IMG/VR virus record: IMGVR_UViG_3300018080_000622
Coordinates: 1-22,617 of that record
Length of the DNA: 22,617 nucleotides
Reading direction: 5' to 3' (one strand)
Source: a virus
A program made the translations under genes and the position numbers. The notes under the pieces are model-generated. The model was not told the origin of the DNA. It made no database searches and was given only the letters and a program-made list of their open reading frames with translations. Every line of letters starts with the position of its first letter. Within the stretch, counting starts at the first letter, position 1. This document shows positions 8,850-18,539 of this stretch, one piece after another.

Positions 8850-11800
8850 TGTCCTCCTCGTTTAGAAAAAAACAAAAAAACTACACTAAAGTAAGTTTTG
8901 TTGATTTAGTTAAAAAGATAACTCCTCAAGTATATGAAGAGGAAGATCTTACTATTAGTGGATTAGGACTAACCCCCTTTGATCAAATCATAAATAGTCA
9001 TCTTAGGATAGCTAACAATATTTCTAATTTTATATCCCTATCTTCCATACCAAATTCTGATACTGAAAATTTAAATAATGTTTCAGGGATATCTAAATAT
9101 TTTGTAAAACAGAACGAGCTAACTAGGATCTCTCCCTATAGTTTTGAAAGTAATATTTTATTACCGTTAGGGACTACCATGAAGAACTTTTCAACAAGTT
9201 CTTCCTTTGAGTCCTATTTATCCTCAAATCTATTACCATTAATAATTCCAGCGTCAGAGACAGACGATTCCTCCATAGTCAATAATATATCTACACTATC
9301 TGCCTTAGTTGGAAACACAGAAGCCTCTAGTATTCATAATTACTTAGCTGATACTTTAGGGTGGTTCTACTTTTTAAATACATCAGCAGAAGGAGGTTTA
9401 GACTACTCCCCCTCCTCGTATGTTTTAAGTAGTTTAAATAGAGTATACACCGGAGAAACCTTAGAAACGGTTGATGGTATAAAAGGGCTAGTTACTTATG
9501 TTTGGAGAAACTATGAAACTTGTTCAACTTGGAAACCGTACTCTCCAATACCTACAGATTTTGTATCTGGAACTGCTGATGCAATCGTTAATATTGTTGA
9601 TGGTCCTTTAGCAACATACACAAGTGGTATTCAAAAGTTAGAAAATCTACTAACTTTGGTTGATGCTGTTTATTCTAATCTATACATAGATAAAACTGAT
9701 TTTAAAGTCAGAGACGCTTTTGAGGATTTTATAAATTCTGAATCCATCTTAAATCAAAAAAAAGCACAAGGACCACTAACTAAATTCCAAACAATCCTAG
9801 GTCTAGGAGCAGCCGACTTCAATGAAGCTGTTGAAAAGATTGGTTTAATTTACGATTTAGATAATGTAGACGCTGAAGGCTTACAAAGGATAGCAGAATT
9901 AATAGGTTGGAAGCTACGAGGAATATCAGAAGATAAATGGCGATACCAACTACGAAATGCCATTGATGTTTATAAAAAATCAGGAACTTTAGAGGCTATT
10001 CAAACTACGGTAAATAATTTAATAGTTAATTCCTCTTTTGATGTTTCGGGAAAAGCCTCTGAATTATGGGAATCTTATATTCCCTTTTTGATTTGGTACT
10101 CTTTAGCTACGGAATCAGATTTATTTTTAAGTTTAAACACTTGGACACAAAGCCTAGCCTCTCAAGCGGGTATACAAAGTTACAGTTTTAGTAGTTTAGA
10201 GGAAAATATAAAGATTGTAACAGATACAATATTATTAAGACTGTATAAGCTTTATCCAGATAACTTTACCTTTAATAATAAAGCGTGGGATCCCCCCAGA
10301 CTTTATAGACTTAACCAGTTTGCTGAACCCACTGATTTATACACAGTTTATAATGAAGACTTTATAAAGCCATTCCATATTTATCGTTATGATGAGCCGA
10401 TTTATAACTTTAAAAGGAAAGAAGCCCAAGCGTTTGGGGAAATACTAAGCTTTGATGCAGCCTTAACTTATGGACCGCTAGGTTATGGTGTTTACGCTGA
10501 GGGTGAGGATATCCCCACAGATGGTAGTAGACCAAAATATCTATCTGCTACAGGCGATTTAAATTTCGTTTATTCCTACAGAGGTCATTATAACTATCCG
10601 GTACCTCCTTTTGAAGAGATAAAATACTATAAAGACTGTACGGTTACGGAAGATCTGCTAATTGCTTTAGAAGAGCAATTAGCTTGTTTTGGTGTTAGAG
10701 AAGCCTTTGCTAGGCAGGTTAGAGACTTTATAACTAGTGCTTGTATTACTGATAGTACAAATCTAACGACATTAAATGAGTTTTTAATGTTCTTTAGTAG
10801 TATGGAAAATCCTCCTAACTATGAAGAAGTTATTACAAGTAATACAAAATATAATTTTGAACTTTTTAGTTTATGGAATGGAAAGTCTTCTCATCTTTTC
10901 TTAGATTTTGATAATTCTGATTTTAATTTTACAAAAAATACACTAGAGGCCGATGGTAGATATGCTTTGAAAGAAGCTGCTCAAGTAGCTAATGAGTTCT
11001 CCCCTGCACACACGATTATACGAACTAATCTAAATGCTAGTGATATAGATGATGCGTATGACTACTCCTCTGTTTCCTACGATTTTTTAAGTTACAAAAA
11101 TATTGATTCGTATGAGTCTTATACTTCCGCAGCCTTAGTATCAAACTTTGAACAATCTGGAGTTAGTATGTCTTTTGCTAACGGAGGTGGAGACTCTGAT
11201 TTCGGATCAGATGATGGTAGAGGGGGTCTTAATACATTTAAGCGGGATAAAGTAGATTCAATTTTTGATACTTTAGCGTTTTCCGCAGATCCAGGAGAGG
11301 TGTTATCTACTGGAGTTAATAGAAGGGCTTTAAGAAGAAGAAACTATAAATATTTACTACCTAAGAACGGTTATTACGATAGAACAGGATTTAATGGTCC
11401 TGTAAGCTTTGATCCTTCTGTTTTAGAAAAATCTACCACTAGTTCTCTAGGTGAATTTACTTTGGGATATGTTGTTTCCTCTGGACAGTTTTATCCTATT
11501 GTGGATCCTATCAGCCCCTCTGGAGTTTGGAATATTTGTGAAGGGTTGAACTCCGAAAAACAATTCTTCGGTGTTTATACTAGCGCAACATTCCCATACA
11601 GAGGGCTTTCTTCTGTGGCTCTAAACAATAATGAAAAGATTCCAGAGCTATCCCCTAGCACTACTAAGTATAACGATAGAGGACAGTTACCCTATGTCTA
11701 CCAAGTAATGCATAACGCTATGATGTCTCAGGCTTCTGCTTATGCTGAGAATCAAATTGAACTTTCTTCATCCGCTTTTGATCTAAACAGATACTGGAAA

Positions 11801-13315
11801 AACAACATTCAAAGTATAGCAAATCAAGCGGTTGCTGATGGATATGTATTAAACTCTTACAACGATTACTTAAACTTCTCTTTCGGTTCTGGATTACACA
11901 AACTCTTTAGAGATTATAATAAGCATTTTGAACACGATCTAGGGGGTTACTACTTAGATAAAACTGGAGGTTCCATTTTTGGACACACCTTTGGAAGGGC
12001 TTTATTTAATTGTAATTTTAAGTTAGAAGGAGAGAACGCAACTACAGCAGAAGGGAGCTACATAGCGTCTAGTTTTGCTAGTTCTGTACCCTTAGCCTTC
12101 AACTCAGCCTCTGGTGTTTTTAGTGAGTATGGAGTTACCAATTACGGTAGTTATATTGCCAGCGATTCTGGAGATTTATATGTACCAAGAGACGGATCTA
12201 TAAACCCTGGAGGTAGTTTTCAAGCAGAGTTTAGAAACGCTACTATTTTAAGTGGAGTTGAATTCGTTAATACTTCTGGAGTCTCTGTAAATAACAGCTT
12301 TAGAATATATAAGTTAGATGATTCTCTCGTATCTGAAGTTTCTGAGCCACGACTTATTGAAAATACGATAGTAAAATGTAAATCTGTAGACGGGCTTCCT
12401 AGAATTAGATTTGATGTCAGTGCTTATGGAGAGGATCAAAATACCTTAATAAAAGACCACAGGTTTAAGCTAACTATTACTGCCCTCTTTGGGGATGAGA
12501 AGATTAATAAACTGGGTGGAGGAAAACTAGGGGTTTGGATTCACACAGATGTAGTTGGTTCTGATACTAAATATTTTTGGAGTTGGACAAGAAACAATAA
12601 GTGGGAGCTAATAAAAGAGAGTGAAGTAAGTATAGAAAAGGTAACTAGTGATTTAGCAATAATAAAGAACTTTGCTTTAAAGACAAAGGACAACGAATGT
12701 TTTATTCATACAGTTCCTGGATACGATCCCGATTCTATTAAATTATCAAACATTGTTTATAGCGACTTTGAACCTTTTGAAGTTAACTTTGATACTAGAA
12801 ACTTTACAATATTCAATAACTTTGAATATCTAGATGTTATTCCTGTTCCCGAGAGATATCACTCGATTAAGGAACAAGTACACCTAAATGAACTTCAACC
12901 CACAAACTACATAATTGAAATTTTTGCTATTCCCCAAAAAGAAAATAATTCTAAATTCTTACTGATAGAAGACATACAACTTCAAGATTTAACTCTTAGA
13001 GATTGGGCTGCGGTTCCTCTTGGCTTTGGAACAGAAACTAACTCTACTCCTTTGCGTAGATTTGTAAAAGAGAAGTTATACTATTTAAGCGACTTAGAAC
13101 TTTTAGAAGTATTGAAGTTCTATAATGGATTACTTGGTAATGGTAGTTCTCAATATACAACAAACTTAGCTTCAAGAGATTCTACAATCACTTCTCCGAT
13201 CTTAGAACAATCAGGAGGAAGTAGACTAAACTATCGAATTCATCCTGAGTGGGCTACATACACTAAAGCATCAGGAACTAATAATACCTATACCTTGATT
13301 AATATTTATAACTAA
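8849..13315 (+). CDS. Giant baseplate wedge protein with tail-protein-I-like segment (gp7-like role)
   Basis: A 1488-residue protein directly after the gp6-like gene, the usual place of phage tail protein I or T4 gp7. Residues about 338-395 carry the tail-protein-I core: DNVDAEGLQRIAELIGWKLRG, then a RYQLRNAIDVYKKSGTLEAIQ helix. Residues 716-728 (EFSPAHTIIRTNL) resemble the 'PAHt' strand that closes such domains. Residues 825-851 hold a striking basic-aromatic tract (RRALRRRNYKYLLP...YYDRTGFNGP). Residues about 1130-1255 look like a beta-sandwich or jelly-roll (KLGVWIHTD..., YFWSWTRNNKWELI). The rest is not recognised. P2 gpI is under 200 residues, so most of this protein is added peripheral material. 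Likely role: wedge arm linking the inner ring to fibres. TAATG overlaps at both ends. Confidence 0.65.
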   Translation: MSSSFRKKQKNYTKVSFVDLVKKITPQVYEEEDLTISGLGLTPFDQIINSHLRIANNISNFISLSSIPNSDTENLNNVSGISKYFVKQNELTRISPYSFESNILLPLGTTMKNFSTSSSFESYLSSNLLPLIIPASETDDSSIVNNISTLSALVGNTEASSIHNYLADTLGWFYFLNTSAEGGLDYSPSSYVLSSLNRVYTGETLETVDGIKGLVTYVWRNYETCSTWKPYSPIPTDFVSGTADAIVNIVDGPLATYTSGIQKLENLLTLVDAVYSNLYIDKTDFKVRDAFEDFINSESILNQKKAQGPLTKFQTILGLGAADFNEAVEKIGLIYDLDNVDAEGLQRIAELIGWKLRGISEDKWRYQLRNAIDVYKKSGTLEAIQTTVNNLIVNSSFDVSGKASELWESYIPFLIWYSLATESDLFLSLNTWTQSLASQAGIQSYSFSSLEENIKIVTDTILLRLYKLYPDNFTFNNKAWDPPRLYRLNQFAEPTDLYTVYNEDFIKPFHIYRYDEPIYNFKRKEAQAFGEILSFDAALTYGPLGYGVYAEGEDIPTDGSRPKYLSATGDLNFVYSYRGHYNYPVPPFEEIKYYKDCTVTEDLLIALEEQLACFGVREAFARQVRDFITSACITDSTNLTTLNEFLMFFSSMENPPNYEEVITSNTKYNFELFSLWNGKSSHLFLDFDNSDFNFTKNTLEADGRYALKEAAQVANEFSPAHTIIRTNLNASDIDDAYDYSSVSYDFLSYKNIDSYESYTSAALVSNFEQSGVSMSFANGGGDSDFGSDDGRGGLNTFKRDKVDSIFDTLAFSADPGEVLSTGVNRRALRRRNYKYLLPKNGYYDRTGFNGPVSFDPSVLEKSTTSSLGEFTLGYVVSSGQFYPIVDPISPSGVWNICEGLNSEKQFFGVYTSATFPYRGLSSVALNNNEKIPELSPSTTKYNDRGQLPYVYQVMHNAMMSQASAYAENQIELSSSAFDLNRYWKNNIQSIANQAVADGYVLNSYNDYLNFSFGSGLHKLFRDYNKHFEHDLGGYYLDKTGGSIFGHTFGRALFNCNFKLEGENATTAEGSYIASSFASSVPLAFNSASGVFSEYGVTNYGSYIASDSGDLYVPRDGSINPGGSFQAEFRNATILSGVEFVNTSGVSVNNSFRIYKLDDSLVSEVSEPRLIENTIVKCKSVDGLPRIRFDVSAYGEDQNTLIKDHRFKLTITALFGDEKINKLGGGKLGVWIHTDVVGSDTKYFWSWTRNNKWELIKESEVSIEKVTSDLAIIKNFALKTKDNECFIHTVPGYDPDSIKLSNIVYSDFEPFEVNFDTRNFTIFNNFEYLDVIPVPERYHSIKEQVHLNELQPTNYIIEIFAIPQKENNSKFLLIEDIQLQDLTLRDWAAVPLGFGTETNSTPLRRFVKEKLYYLSDLELLEVLKFYNGLLGNGSSQYTTNLASRDSTITSPILEQSGGSRLNYRIHPEWATYTKASGTNNTYTLINIYN

Positions 13316-14373
13316 TGAAAGGCGAAGTAGAGATTTGGAGAGGAGACTCCTTAATACATAAAGAATCTAACATGATTGTAGATGGAGCAGGTGTTACCAT
13401 AGCTGATATGATGACTGCTACTCCATCCCTATCCGCATATGATCCTACTTTGTCATCAGTTTTAGATCCATCAAATTATTGTATACAAGCTCTTTCTTTT
13501 GGAACCGGTAAAGATGCTTTTAGTGCTAATGCTCATAATACAGGAGAACCCCTTGGTATTCTTATACAGCAGCGTCAAGTAAACGTCTGGGATAATGAGC
13601 AAGAAGAAGCGTTGTTGTTTGTTAATTTTTCTGCTATAGACGGGAGCGCCTATGTTCCAGAAGCAGGATTTCCAGAAGCTCCTAATCCAGAATTATCTCG
13701 TCTAGAAATGGGAGATACTACAACTTATCAAGTTCTTCCGAGTACTGCAAACGTATCCTCTTATTTCGTTGGAAATGGACAGCTAGTAAATTTACTACCA
13801 TCAGCAATAGTTTTAAATACCACTGAGATTACTGGAGCAAATGAAGTTGACAAAAAAGTAATAGGATCTACTTTAGGGTGCTTCCCTCCAGGCGGACTGC
13901 CTTCAATCTCTGCAATTGCTATTTTCCCTGATGGATCGGAGTTATCTTCTTTAATTGGCTCTAGTACTTTTAATAGTGCTAGTAGTATGGACTATTCAGG
14001 ATTTGTTTCTTTTCAAAAAGGTATTTCTAATCCCGCTTCTGGCCTAGTCGTAGCCTCCATAGGAGGTAATTATCTTAATGGGGTGGAATATTCAGTAGAA
14101 CTAGGACCTGGAGATGTTCAATGCGCTAACTTGTACGGAGGTATATACCATCTTGGTTTGTGGTCTTTAAATTTACAAGAGTCTCTTAGATCTGGAAATA
14201 TTCCTCCTTATAGCTTTAGTGTACTAAATAATCCTAGGAAATACAGGTTATTTGCCATAAAAAGTTTTAATGTAGATATAACCAAAAATGAAGACAATGG
14301 ATCCACCCCAGGGTTTACAAACTACGCAATTGATCAAAACCTACTTATTAAATGGAAGCTAACATTCTTATAG
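13315..14373 (+). CDS. Tail fibre/collar-like structural protein, paralogue of the next gene
   Basis: A 352-residue protein of no firmly known family. Its N-terminus (GEVEIWRGDSLIHKESNMIV then DGAG..IADMM, residues 3-35) and its C-terminus (YRLFAIKSFN...LLIKWKLTF) have clear counterparts in the neighbouring 202-residue protein, so the two probably arose by duplication. The middle (about 60-280) is rich in Ser, Gly, Pro and beta-branched residues and includes a SIGGNYLNGVEYSVELGPGD segment, as in beta-rich virion proteins. The position between the wedge gene and the large adhesion proteins suggests an adaptor or fibre-base role; that is inference. The start overlaps the preceding stop (TAATG at 13313-13317), and one base separates it from the next gene. 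No Shine-Dalgarno is visible. Confidence 0.5.
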   Translation: MKGEVEIWRGDSLIHKESNMIVDGAGVTIADMMTATPSLSAYDPTLSSVLDPSNYCIQALSFGTGKDAFSANAHNTGEPLGILIQQRQVNVWDNEQEEALLFVNFSAIDGSAYVPEAGFPEAPNPELSRLEMGDTTTYQVLPSTANVSSYFVGNGQLVNLLPSAIVLNTTEITGANEVDKKVIGSTLGCFPPGGLPSISAIAIFPDGSELSSLIGSSTFNSASSMDYSGFVSFQKGISNPASGLVVASIGGNYLNGVEYSVELGPGDVQCANLYGGIYHLGLWSLNLQESLRSGNIPPYSFSVLNNPRKYRLFAIKSFNVDITKNEDNGSTPGFTNYAIDQNLLIKWKLTFL

Positions 14374-14374
14374 T

Positions 14375-14983
14375 ATGAATTTTATAGAAGAAAAAAAAAT
14401 AAATGGTCATCTAACTATTATTAAAAAATATTCTTCTGGTAAAGAAGAAATTTTATTAGATGAAAATAATATTATTGTTTCTGGTATGGGGTTTGCTTTA
14501 TCTAAGTTTTTTTCTCATAATCATGCAACTAATAATACTATTCTAGATTACCAAATTGGAAAATTTCAAGTAGGTGTTTCTGGTCCACCAGCAGGAGGAG
14601 TTGTTAGTTCAATTTCAGAATTAAGTGGAGCTTTAAGTTCTATTAGTGAATACGGGCTGGGTAGTAACTTAGTGATTGAGTCACTACAACCAATAGTAGG
14701 TACATCTGTTGGAGGAGCAAAACCGTTTGCTAATATACCTCATAGTAAGATAACAAGGGTAGGCGATTCTTCTGTTAGATATACTTTAGTTATAGATGAA
14801 GAGGCTTGTAACAACCTCACTAGAGATTCTTCTGATGCGTATTTAAACGAGATTGGACTATTTGTAAATAATCCTACAGGACAAGCATCAGAACGACCAA
14901 TTCTTGTAGCATACAAAACATTCAGTAACATTTATAAAACTAGCGATTTTAGTTTAATCTTTAGATGGACAATTAACTTCTAA
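14375..14983 (+). CDS. Tail fibre/collar-like structural protein, shorter paralogue
   Basis: A 202-residue protein. Residues 10-40 (NGHLTIIKKYSSGKEEILLD, then NNIIVSGMGFALSKFF) align by eye with the N-terminus of the preceding protein. The last 35 residues (RPILVAYKTFSN and FSLIFRWTINF) align with its C-terminus. Ending on an aromatic/aliphatic strand of the type 'F.W.i.F' is seen in phage proteins that trimerise at the base of fibres. It lacks most of the central insert of its 352-residue neighbour. It follows that gene by 1 base and precedes the beta-helix gene by 2 bases, so all are likely co-translated. Function is unproven; an adaptor between baseplate and adhesins is the simplest reading of the context. 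Confidence 0.5.
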   Translation: MNFIEEKKINGHLTIIKKYSSGKEEILLDENNIIVSGMGFALSKFFSHNHATNNTILDYQIGKFQVGVSGPPAGGVVSSISELSGALSSISEYGLGSNLVIESLQPIVGTSVGGAKPFANIPHSKITRVGDSSVRYTLVIDEEACNNLTRDSSDAYLNEIGLFVNNPTGQASERPILVAYKTFSNIYKTSDFSLIFRWTINF

Positions 14984-14985
14984 TC

Positions 14986-17900
14986 ATGGCATTTAAGAGT
15001 GAAGACATTTATACAGCGAGTGGAAATACTAAGCTATTCAACGCTTGGACTCCATACGTTTCTAAGTTTGATACTAGCTCCTTTTACAACTGGGAGCAGG
15101 ACAACCTTCCTCTTTATGATCTGGAGGAAAGAACGTATGAGCTATGGGAACAGCAAGGATGGCCCACTTCTTCTATTCCTGGACTGGCTCTTACGGTGTC
15201 TGCTGACGCTGACTCCGCTACACTTCTTAGTGAGAGCACACTCTTTACTGATGTAAGTTCAGCCATCGCTGCCATTCCAAAGATTGTAAGATTCCCTGTT
15301 TTAATTGAAGTAGGAAGCTTTGGAGATTTAGGAAAGCTAGAATTACATAATTTTAGATTTGAAGAAAACGGATCAATTGAGATTATTAATAGAAACTTTG
15401 GAAGGTTTTTATGTGCTTCCTCTATAGTTACTGAGATTGATACTCCTGATAATAATCAGTCTCAAGCCTTAGTAACTCAGGTTAGTTCCTTAGATCTTAG
15501 TAATACTTTAAGTGATTCAAGCTGTGTTCATTTAGCTATTCCTGTGTTTAGTGCTACAATGGATAGTAGATTTGGTGGCTCAAATTCTACAATGTTTGCA
15601 CATTTAAACCATAACGAAAGAAAGTCTACCTTAAGTGTAACTCATAAAAATCTAACTGTTACGGATGGACCTAATCTGTTTGGAATAGACTCAACCACCA
15701 CCCATGTCTACGAAGATACAGCAGCAACTCACTCTGATCTATCCATACCAACAGAAGATTTATCCGCTGTTTCAGACTTTTTAGATTCTATAATAACAAG
15801 AGTTCTTACTACATCAGGACAAGAAGTAAAAGGAGCTATTTATAATAACTATTGTTCAAAAATTAGTATAAAGAACTGTGAAGGTCCAATTTACATAAGA
15901 AACTTTTTTGTTGATCCTGCAAATTCCGTTGAAAATGGAATCGAAGTTAATAACTCAGAAGTTGTTCTTGAAAACTGCGCTTCTATAAGAAGTAAAAACG
16001 CTGGATTTAAATTTAGTAATTCTAAAGTAATATTATCTAGATCAGCCTTTAGTTACAGAAATTACGAACTTGATGGAGGTCTTGGAGTCACTGCGAGAAT
16101 TCCAAATAAAGGAGCTGGCTTTTTATGCTTAAACAGCGAAGTTACCTTAAGCTCTTTACCAGCGACTCTGGGATCTAGTGATGGAGCTAAAGACTACGGA
16201 GCTTCGGCAAAAGATGCCGTATTCATCGCAGCGAGAAATACTTATGGCTTTGTTTTACAAAACTCTATATTAAACGGAGGCTTGTCCAGATCAGATTTAA
16301 CAAATCCAGAAACAGCCAGCTTGTTATCAGTAGAATGTAATAAGCAGGACGGATTCCTCTTAACAAATTCAATAGTTAATGTTAAAGGACTAATTGATGT
16401 TTATAACAATGATGTAGGCATAAACTCTAACAATTCTACAATAGTAACAGAGGAGTTATGTGTAGATAGACAAAACTCAGAGGGTTACTTAGCTACAGGT
16501 TCTCGATTTACATTTGATTCTTCTGGATTCTTTACAGAGGCGGGACAGGCTGTGCGTAGTCAGGTGGACTTTACGCAAAATAAGCAGCATGTTGTTCTAA
16601 AGAGTGGTAGCATTTTTGAGTTTAAGGAAAAAAACCATATGCCAACTCTTTATGGTTCCATGAAGTTCATGGTTAGTCATGGTGCTGAAGTTTTTGGTGT
16701 TGGTGGTAAATGTTATTTACCTTCTATTTCCGTTGAAAGCGGATCTAAACTTTCTCTTATTCATCCCTTTATTGATATCTCTGAGGATGGACCTAATTCT
16801 ACAGTAGATTTTGGAAAAGCTTTAAGAGTTATTAATGGATCTGTGGCGTCTTTATATGGAACAAAAACAGGTTGTAATGCTATTGTAGGCCCTGATGCTT
16901 ATGGTAAACAAATTTTATCGGCAGGAGCATATGTAGCAAATGGATCTACGTTAAATCTTCACGGCCCAACCCTTATAGCTAAATTTGGAGTTGATGTCTT
17001 AGTAGAGGATCATTCGACGCTGAATATCCAACCTTCTAGAAATAGAACTAACAATGGTTTAAATGCTAGTTCTTTTGATTTAGAGGATACAGCTAACCAT
17101 ACTAGCGTAGAGCTACATTCAGTAAAAGCTTGTTTAGTTGCTAATAACAACTCAACTATAAATCTTCAAGACCTTGGTGATTTTAGACCAAATTGGGATA
17201 GGACCACAAACGGGAGCAATAAGCTTAGTAACGGCTATGATTATGTTGTTGCCACAATAACTCCAAGTGCTTTAGTGGCTAATGGATCATTACAATTTTT
17301 CCCAAACCCCAATGATTCAACAACTGTAAATAGCCTTAATCTCCATAAGCCCACTAACTTAACGGGTTTAGGTTCTACATCATTTCCTAAATTTACATCA
17401 GGAACTTATATGAACACCTTCCTCGTTAATGATACTCCTGTATTAGGAACTAATAATGAAACTCTAAGAGGACAAGTATCATTAGGAGGAATGTGTGTTC
17501 GAGCTTTAGGAAACAGTGTAGTAAATGCTATGAATGTTCACTTCCCAACAGGTAACGATGGGGGAGAGCTTGACGGACTGCTGTATAATGCTTCTGGATC
17601 AAATTGTGATAGGTTAATGATTTGGAACATAGCAGATACTTCAAAACTAAATGCTTCTTATCTATCTGTTAGTGGGCTTTATCCGTTGGACGCTCAATAC
17701 TATGGACCTAGCGCCGTTTATGTTTCCTCTGATAGTTATGGAACTAATGCTACTTCCTTTGATTTTGCTTCAGGAGCGCCTACAGGAACTCCAGATACAG
17801 GATCTTTAAGTATTCTTGATAGCTTTGGGTATTCTCCTGGTAATGGTTGGAGTCTTCCAATTGGAGCTAGTATAAACTCTTCTTTTACTAGATTCTTTCC

Positions 17901-18537
17901 AATGGATTTAACAGGTCTTGATAAAACCGATCTATCGGGAGCTGAGATTATCCTGGAGTCTAATGAAACCTCCTTACAGTATGGAGCGTCAGCAGCAGCT
18001 AACACAGGACCCTTTAGGCTTTATTTCTCTGTAAGTCCTGCCGCAAAGGTTTTAGCTACTGATGTTAGTGGTTACGCTTATGGAGTATTTAATGGCTATG
18101 GTGCTGGTCAACCATACGACGGAGAGGTAGGTGCTGCGTATCAGATATTCTCACAAGGTTATAACTTATCCGCTCCTGTTTCTGCTCTAAACTTAGAAGG
18201 CGGTAATTCAGCAAGTTCAGTTTATCCTCAACTACTAAAGATGAGTAAAGATACTGATGCCGATAATTTACCAGATAGCCTTGTAACTTCAGGATTCTAC
18301 TATTGTTCTGAGTTTGTTGAAAGTAATCCAACTCAATGTATGCTGGATGAATCCGCAGCGGCCACGTTTGCTAATGCTAAAAACGCATCTTTAGGAACTT
18401 CTGGTAGGCCAAAGAAGGTTACTGTATATCGAGCAGGATCTGATTCAGCCACAAATAGAGAATCAGAGGCGTATCAGGGAGATTCTATAGTAGGATTTAA
18501 GTCTTCTAATGTGTTTGATTTACGGAGAGATTGTTAA
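14986..18537 (+). CDS. Large beta-helical tail adhesin candidate
   Basis: An 1183-residue protein, no signal peptide. Residues 33-58 (FYNWEQDNLPLYDLEERTYELW) form an N-terminal signature also present in the next protein, plausibly its virion anchor. Residues about 317-510 contain seven copies of a 12-residue pattern, G-(F/I/Y)-x-x-x-N-S-x-(V/I)-x-(L/V/F), for example AGFKFSNSKVIL and AGFLCLNSEVTL; related NGS/NNS-x-hydrophobic units go on to about residue 770. Such spacing (22-50 residues) with hydrophobic alternation is typical of right-handed parallel beta-helices in tailspikes and fibres. The C-terminal 400 residues are Ser/Gly/Ala-rich and unrecognised. No catalytic signature of a depolymerase is evident by eye, but that cannot be excluded. 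Likely a surface-exposed, trimeric receptor-binding or structural fibre. Confidence 0.6.
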   Translation: MAFKSEDIYTASGNTKLFNAWTPYVSKFDTSSFYNWEQDNLPLYDLEERTYELWEQQGWPTSSIPGLALTVSADADSATLLSESTLFTDVSSAIAAIPKIVRFPVLIEVGSFGDLGKLELHNFRFEENGSIEIINRNFGRFLCASSIVTEIDTPDNNQSQALVTQVSSLDLSNTLSDSSCVHLAIPVFSATMDSRFGGSNSTMFAHLNHNERKSTLSVTHKNLTVTDGPNLFGIDSTTTHVYEDTAATHSDLSIPTEDLSAVSDFLDSIITRVLTTSGQEVKGAIYNNYCSKISIKNCEGPIYIRNFFVDPANSVENGIEVNNSEVVLENCASIRSKNAGFKFSNSKVILSRSAFSYRNYELDGGLGVTARIPNKGAGFLCLNSEVTLSSLPATLGSSDGAKDYGASAKDAVFIAARNTYGFVLQNSILNGGLSRSDLTNPETASLLSVECNKQDGFLLTNSIVNVKGLIDVYNNDVGINSNNSTIVTEELCVDRQNSEGYLATGSRFTFDSSGFFTEAGQAVRSQVDFTQNKQHVVLKSGSIFEFKEKNHMPTLYGSMKFMVSHGAEVFGVGGKCYLPSISVESGSKLSLIHPFIDISEDGPNSTVDFGKALRVINGSVASLYGTKTGCNAIVGPDAYGKQILSAGAYVANGSTLNLHGPTLIAKFGVDVLVEDHSTLNIQPSRNRTNNGLNASSFDLEDTANHTSVELHSVKACLVANNNSTINLQDLGDFRPNWDRTTNGSNKLSNGYDYVVATITPSALVANGSLQFFPNPNDSTTVNSLNLHKPTNLTGLGSTSFPKFTSGTYMNTFLVNDTPVLGTNNETLRGQVSLGGMCVRALGNSVVNAMNVHFPTGNDGGELDGLLYNASGSNCDRLMIWNIADTSKLNASYLSVSGLYPLDAQYYGPSAVYVSSDSYGTNATSFDFASGAPTGTPDTGSLSILDSFGYSPGNGWSLPIGASINSSFTRFFPMDLTGLDKTDLSGAEIILESNETSLQYGASAAANTGPFRLYFSVSPAAKVLATDVSGYAYGVFNGYGAGQPYDGEVGAAYQIFSQGYNLSAPVSALNLEGGNSASSVYPQLLKMSKDTDADNLPDSLVTSGFYYCSEFVESNPTQCMLDESAAATFANAKNASLGTSGRPKKVTVYRAGSDSATNRESEAYQGDSIVGFKSSNVFDLRRDC
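18524..18528 (+). promoter_or_regulatory. Shine-Dalgarno-like site for the 808-residue protein gene
   Basis: GGAGA lies 11 bases before ATG 18540, inside the last codons of the upstream gene. It is only 2 bases from an in-frame TTG at 18531, which is too close for that codon to be the start. The site therefore supports ATG 18540. Confidence 0.5.
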
Positions 18538-18539
18538 TT

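Noticed and set aside
18531-18539. Upstream in-frame TTG start for the 808-residue protein
   Set aside because: It lies within the previous gene and only 2 bases after the GGAGA motif; ATG 18540 has workable spacing.
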